Source of the DNA: Anaerococcus sp. Marseille-Q5996
Lineage (GTDB): Bacteria > Bacillota > Clostridia > Tissierellales > Peptoniphilaceae
NCBI RefSeq assembly: GCF_946893725.1
Contig: NZ_CAMPPE010000006.1
Coordinates: 1 to 64,000 of the forward strand
DNA: 64,000 nucleotides
Direction of reading: 5' to 3'
Part shown: positions 63,578 through 64,000 of the stretch, piece after piece
Numbering within the stretch: position 1 is the first letter of the stretch
How the letters are laid out: every line of letters begins with the position of its first letter
The notes under the pieces: generated by a model
What the model was told of the DNA's origin: nothing
The model's input: the letters and a program-made list of their open reading frames with translations, nothing else
Databases searched by the model: none
Made by a program: the position numbers and the translations under genes

Positions 63578-64000
63578 ATGTTAACCCTTAAAAATATTTC
63601 TAAAATTTATAAGACTGGAGACTTTGAACAAAAGGCCTTGGATAATGTTTCAATTTCCTTTAGGCAAAATGAGTTTGTCTCCATACTCGGCCAATCAGGT
63701 GGAGGAAAGACAACGCTATTAAATATCATAGGTGGCCTTGACCATTACACATCAGGTGACCTTTTGATAAACGGTAAGTCTACTAAAAACTTTTCTGACA
63801 ATGATTGGGATTATTATCGCAATGTATCGGTAGGTTTTGTTTTTCAATCCTACAATCTGATTAGCCACCAAAGCATCTTATCAAATGTGGAGCTTGCTTT
63901 AACCTTATCGGGTGTATCAAAAGAAAATCGACGCGAAAAAGCAATAGGAGCGTTAAAAAAAGTTGGCCTTGGTGAACACATAAATAAAAAACCATCAGAA
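63578..64000 (+). CDS. ABC transporter ATPase, MacB/BceA type (partial)
   Basis: First 141 codons of an ATPase that runs off the window. Walker A is GQSGGGKTT (about 38-46), the Q-loop is VFQSYNL, and ALDNVSISF and NVELALTLSGV match FtsE/MacB/BceA-type subunits. Such ATPases serve macrolide, lipoprotein or antimicrobial-peptide export or sensing with a large permease, expected just right of the window. Ribosome site AGAAGG precedes the ATG. Confidence 0.8.
   Translation, partial: MLTLKNISKIYKTGDFEQKALDNVSISFRQNEFVSILGQSGGGKTTLLNIIGGLDHYTSGDLLINGKSTKNFSDNDWDYYRNVSVGFVFQSYNLISHQSILSNVELALTLSGVSKENRREKAIGALKKVGLGEHINKKPSE

Overview
This is an AT-rich chromosomal segment of a low-GC, Gram-positive, fermentative anaerobe. 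A Tissierellia/Peptoniphilaceae host of the Anaerococcus type is my best guess. It rests on gene content and style (AddAB/RexAB, SbcDC, a membrane pyrophosphatase, a flavodiiron protein, a T-box, GGAGG ribosome sites, an NPKTG-type sorting signal) and not on a marker gene. Nearly all genes lie on the minus strand; the plus strand carries five genes plus the start of a sixth at the right edge. I see no insertion sequence, prophage, integrase or CRISPR array.

Layout. 1-373: a probable structured RNA with its own promoter. 374-5344: a binding-protein/permease/ATPase importer operon ending in a glycosyltransferase. 5410-7936: membrane J-protein, split threonine/serine exporter and MsrA. 8019-13889: ABC exporter, a cell-wall-anchored phosphoesterase with a candidate Pho box, and two oxidoreductases. 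13922-25835: a tightly overlapping DNA-repair operon yaaA-sbcD-sbcC-addB-addA. 25883-29132: zinc uptake operon znuA-znuC-znuB, divergent from its probable regulator, with a perfect 19-bp palindrome between them. 29159-34460: a DAACS transporter, a RmlD-like reductase, a GC-rich hairpin-packed repeat element next to tRNA-Arg, a phosphoesterase and NAD synthetase. 34599-41040: flavodiiron protein, aldehyde dehydrogenase, peroxiredoxin, M20 hydrolase, an aminotransferase remnant, RidA and a D,D-carboxypeptidase. 41279-46152: ppk1-ppx-murI-ispE and tRNA-Leu. 46210-51352: a T-box-controlled argG-argH-ABC importer operon, apparently an arginine regulon. 51393-54620: a TauABC/SsuABC-type importer behind an unassigned structured leader with an intrinsic terminator. 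54743-58025: K+-dependent membrane pyrophosphatase and rpsF-ssb-rpsR with a leader hairpin. 58057-64000: S58 peptidase, TIM-barrel protein, UDP-sugar dehydrogenase, cystine-type symporter, a catalytically dead GH13-like protein, and the start of an ABC ATPase cut by the window edge.

How parts work together. Zinc and arginine supply are each regulated by a visible element (Fur/Zur palindrome; T-box with an AGA specifier). Phosphate metabolism recurs: surface phosphoesterase, polyphosphate kinase/phosphatase and membrane pyrophosphatase. Oxidative-stress genes (MsrA, flavodiiron protein, peroxiredoxin, YaaA) fit an anaerobe exposed to air. The least explained items are the left-edge RNA with a proposed pseudoknot, the leader of the 51-54 kb importer, the duplicated hairpin element abutting tRNA-Arg, and proteins that lost catalytic residues: the NadE glutaminase cysteine and all three GH13 acids.
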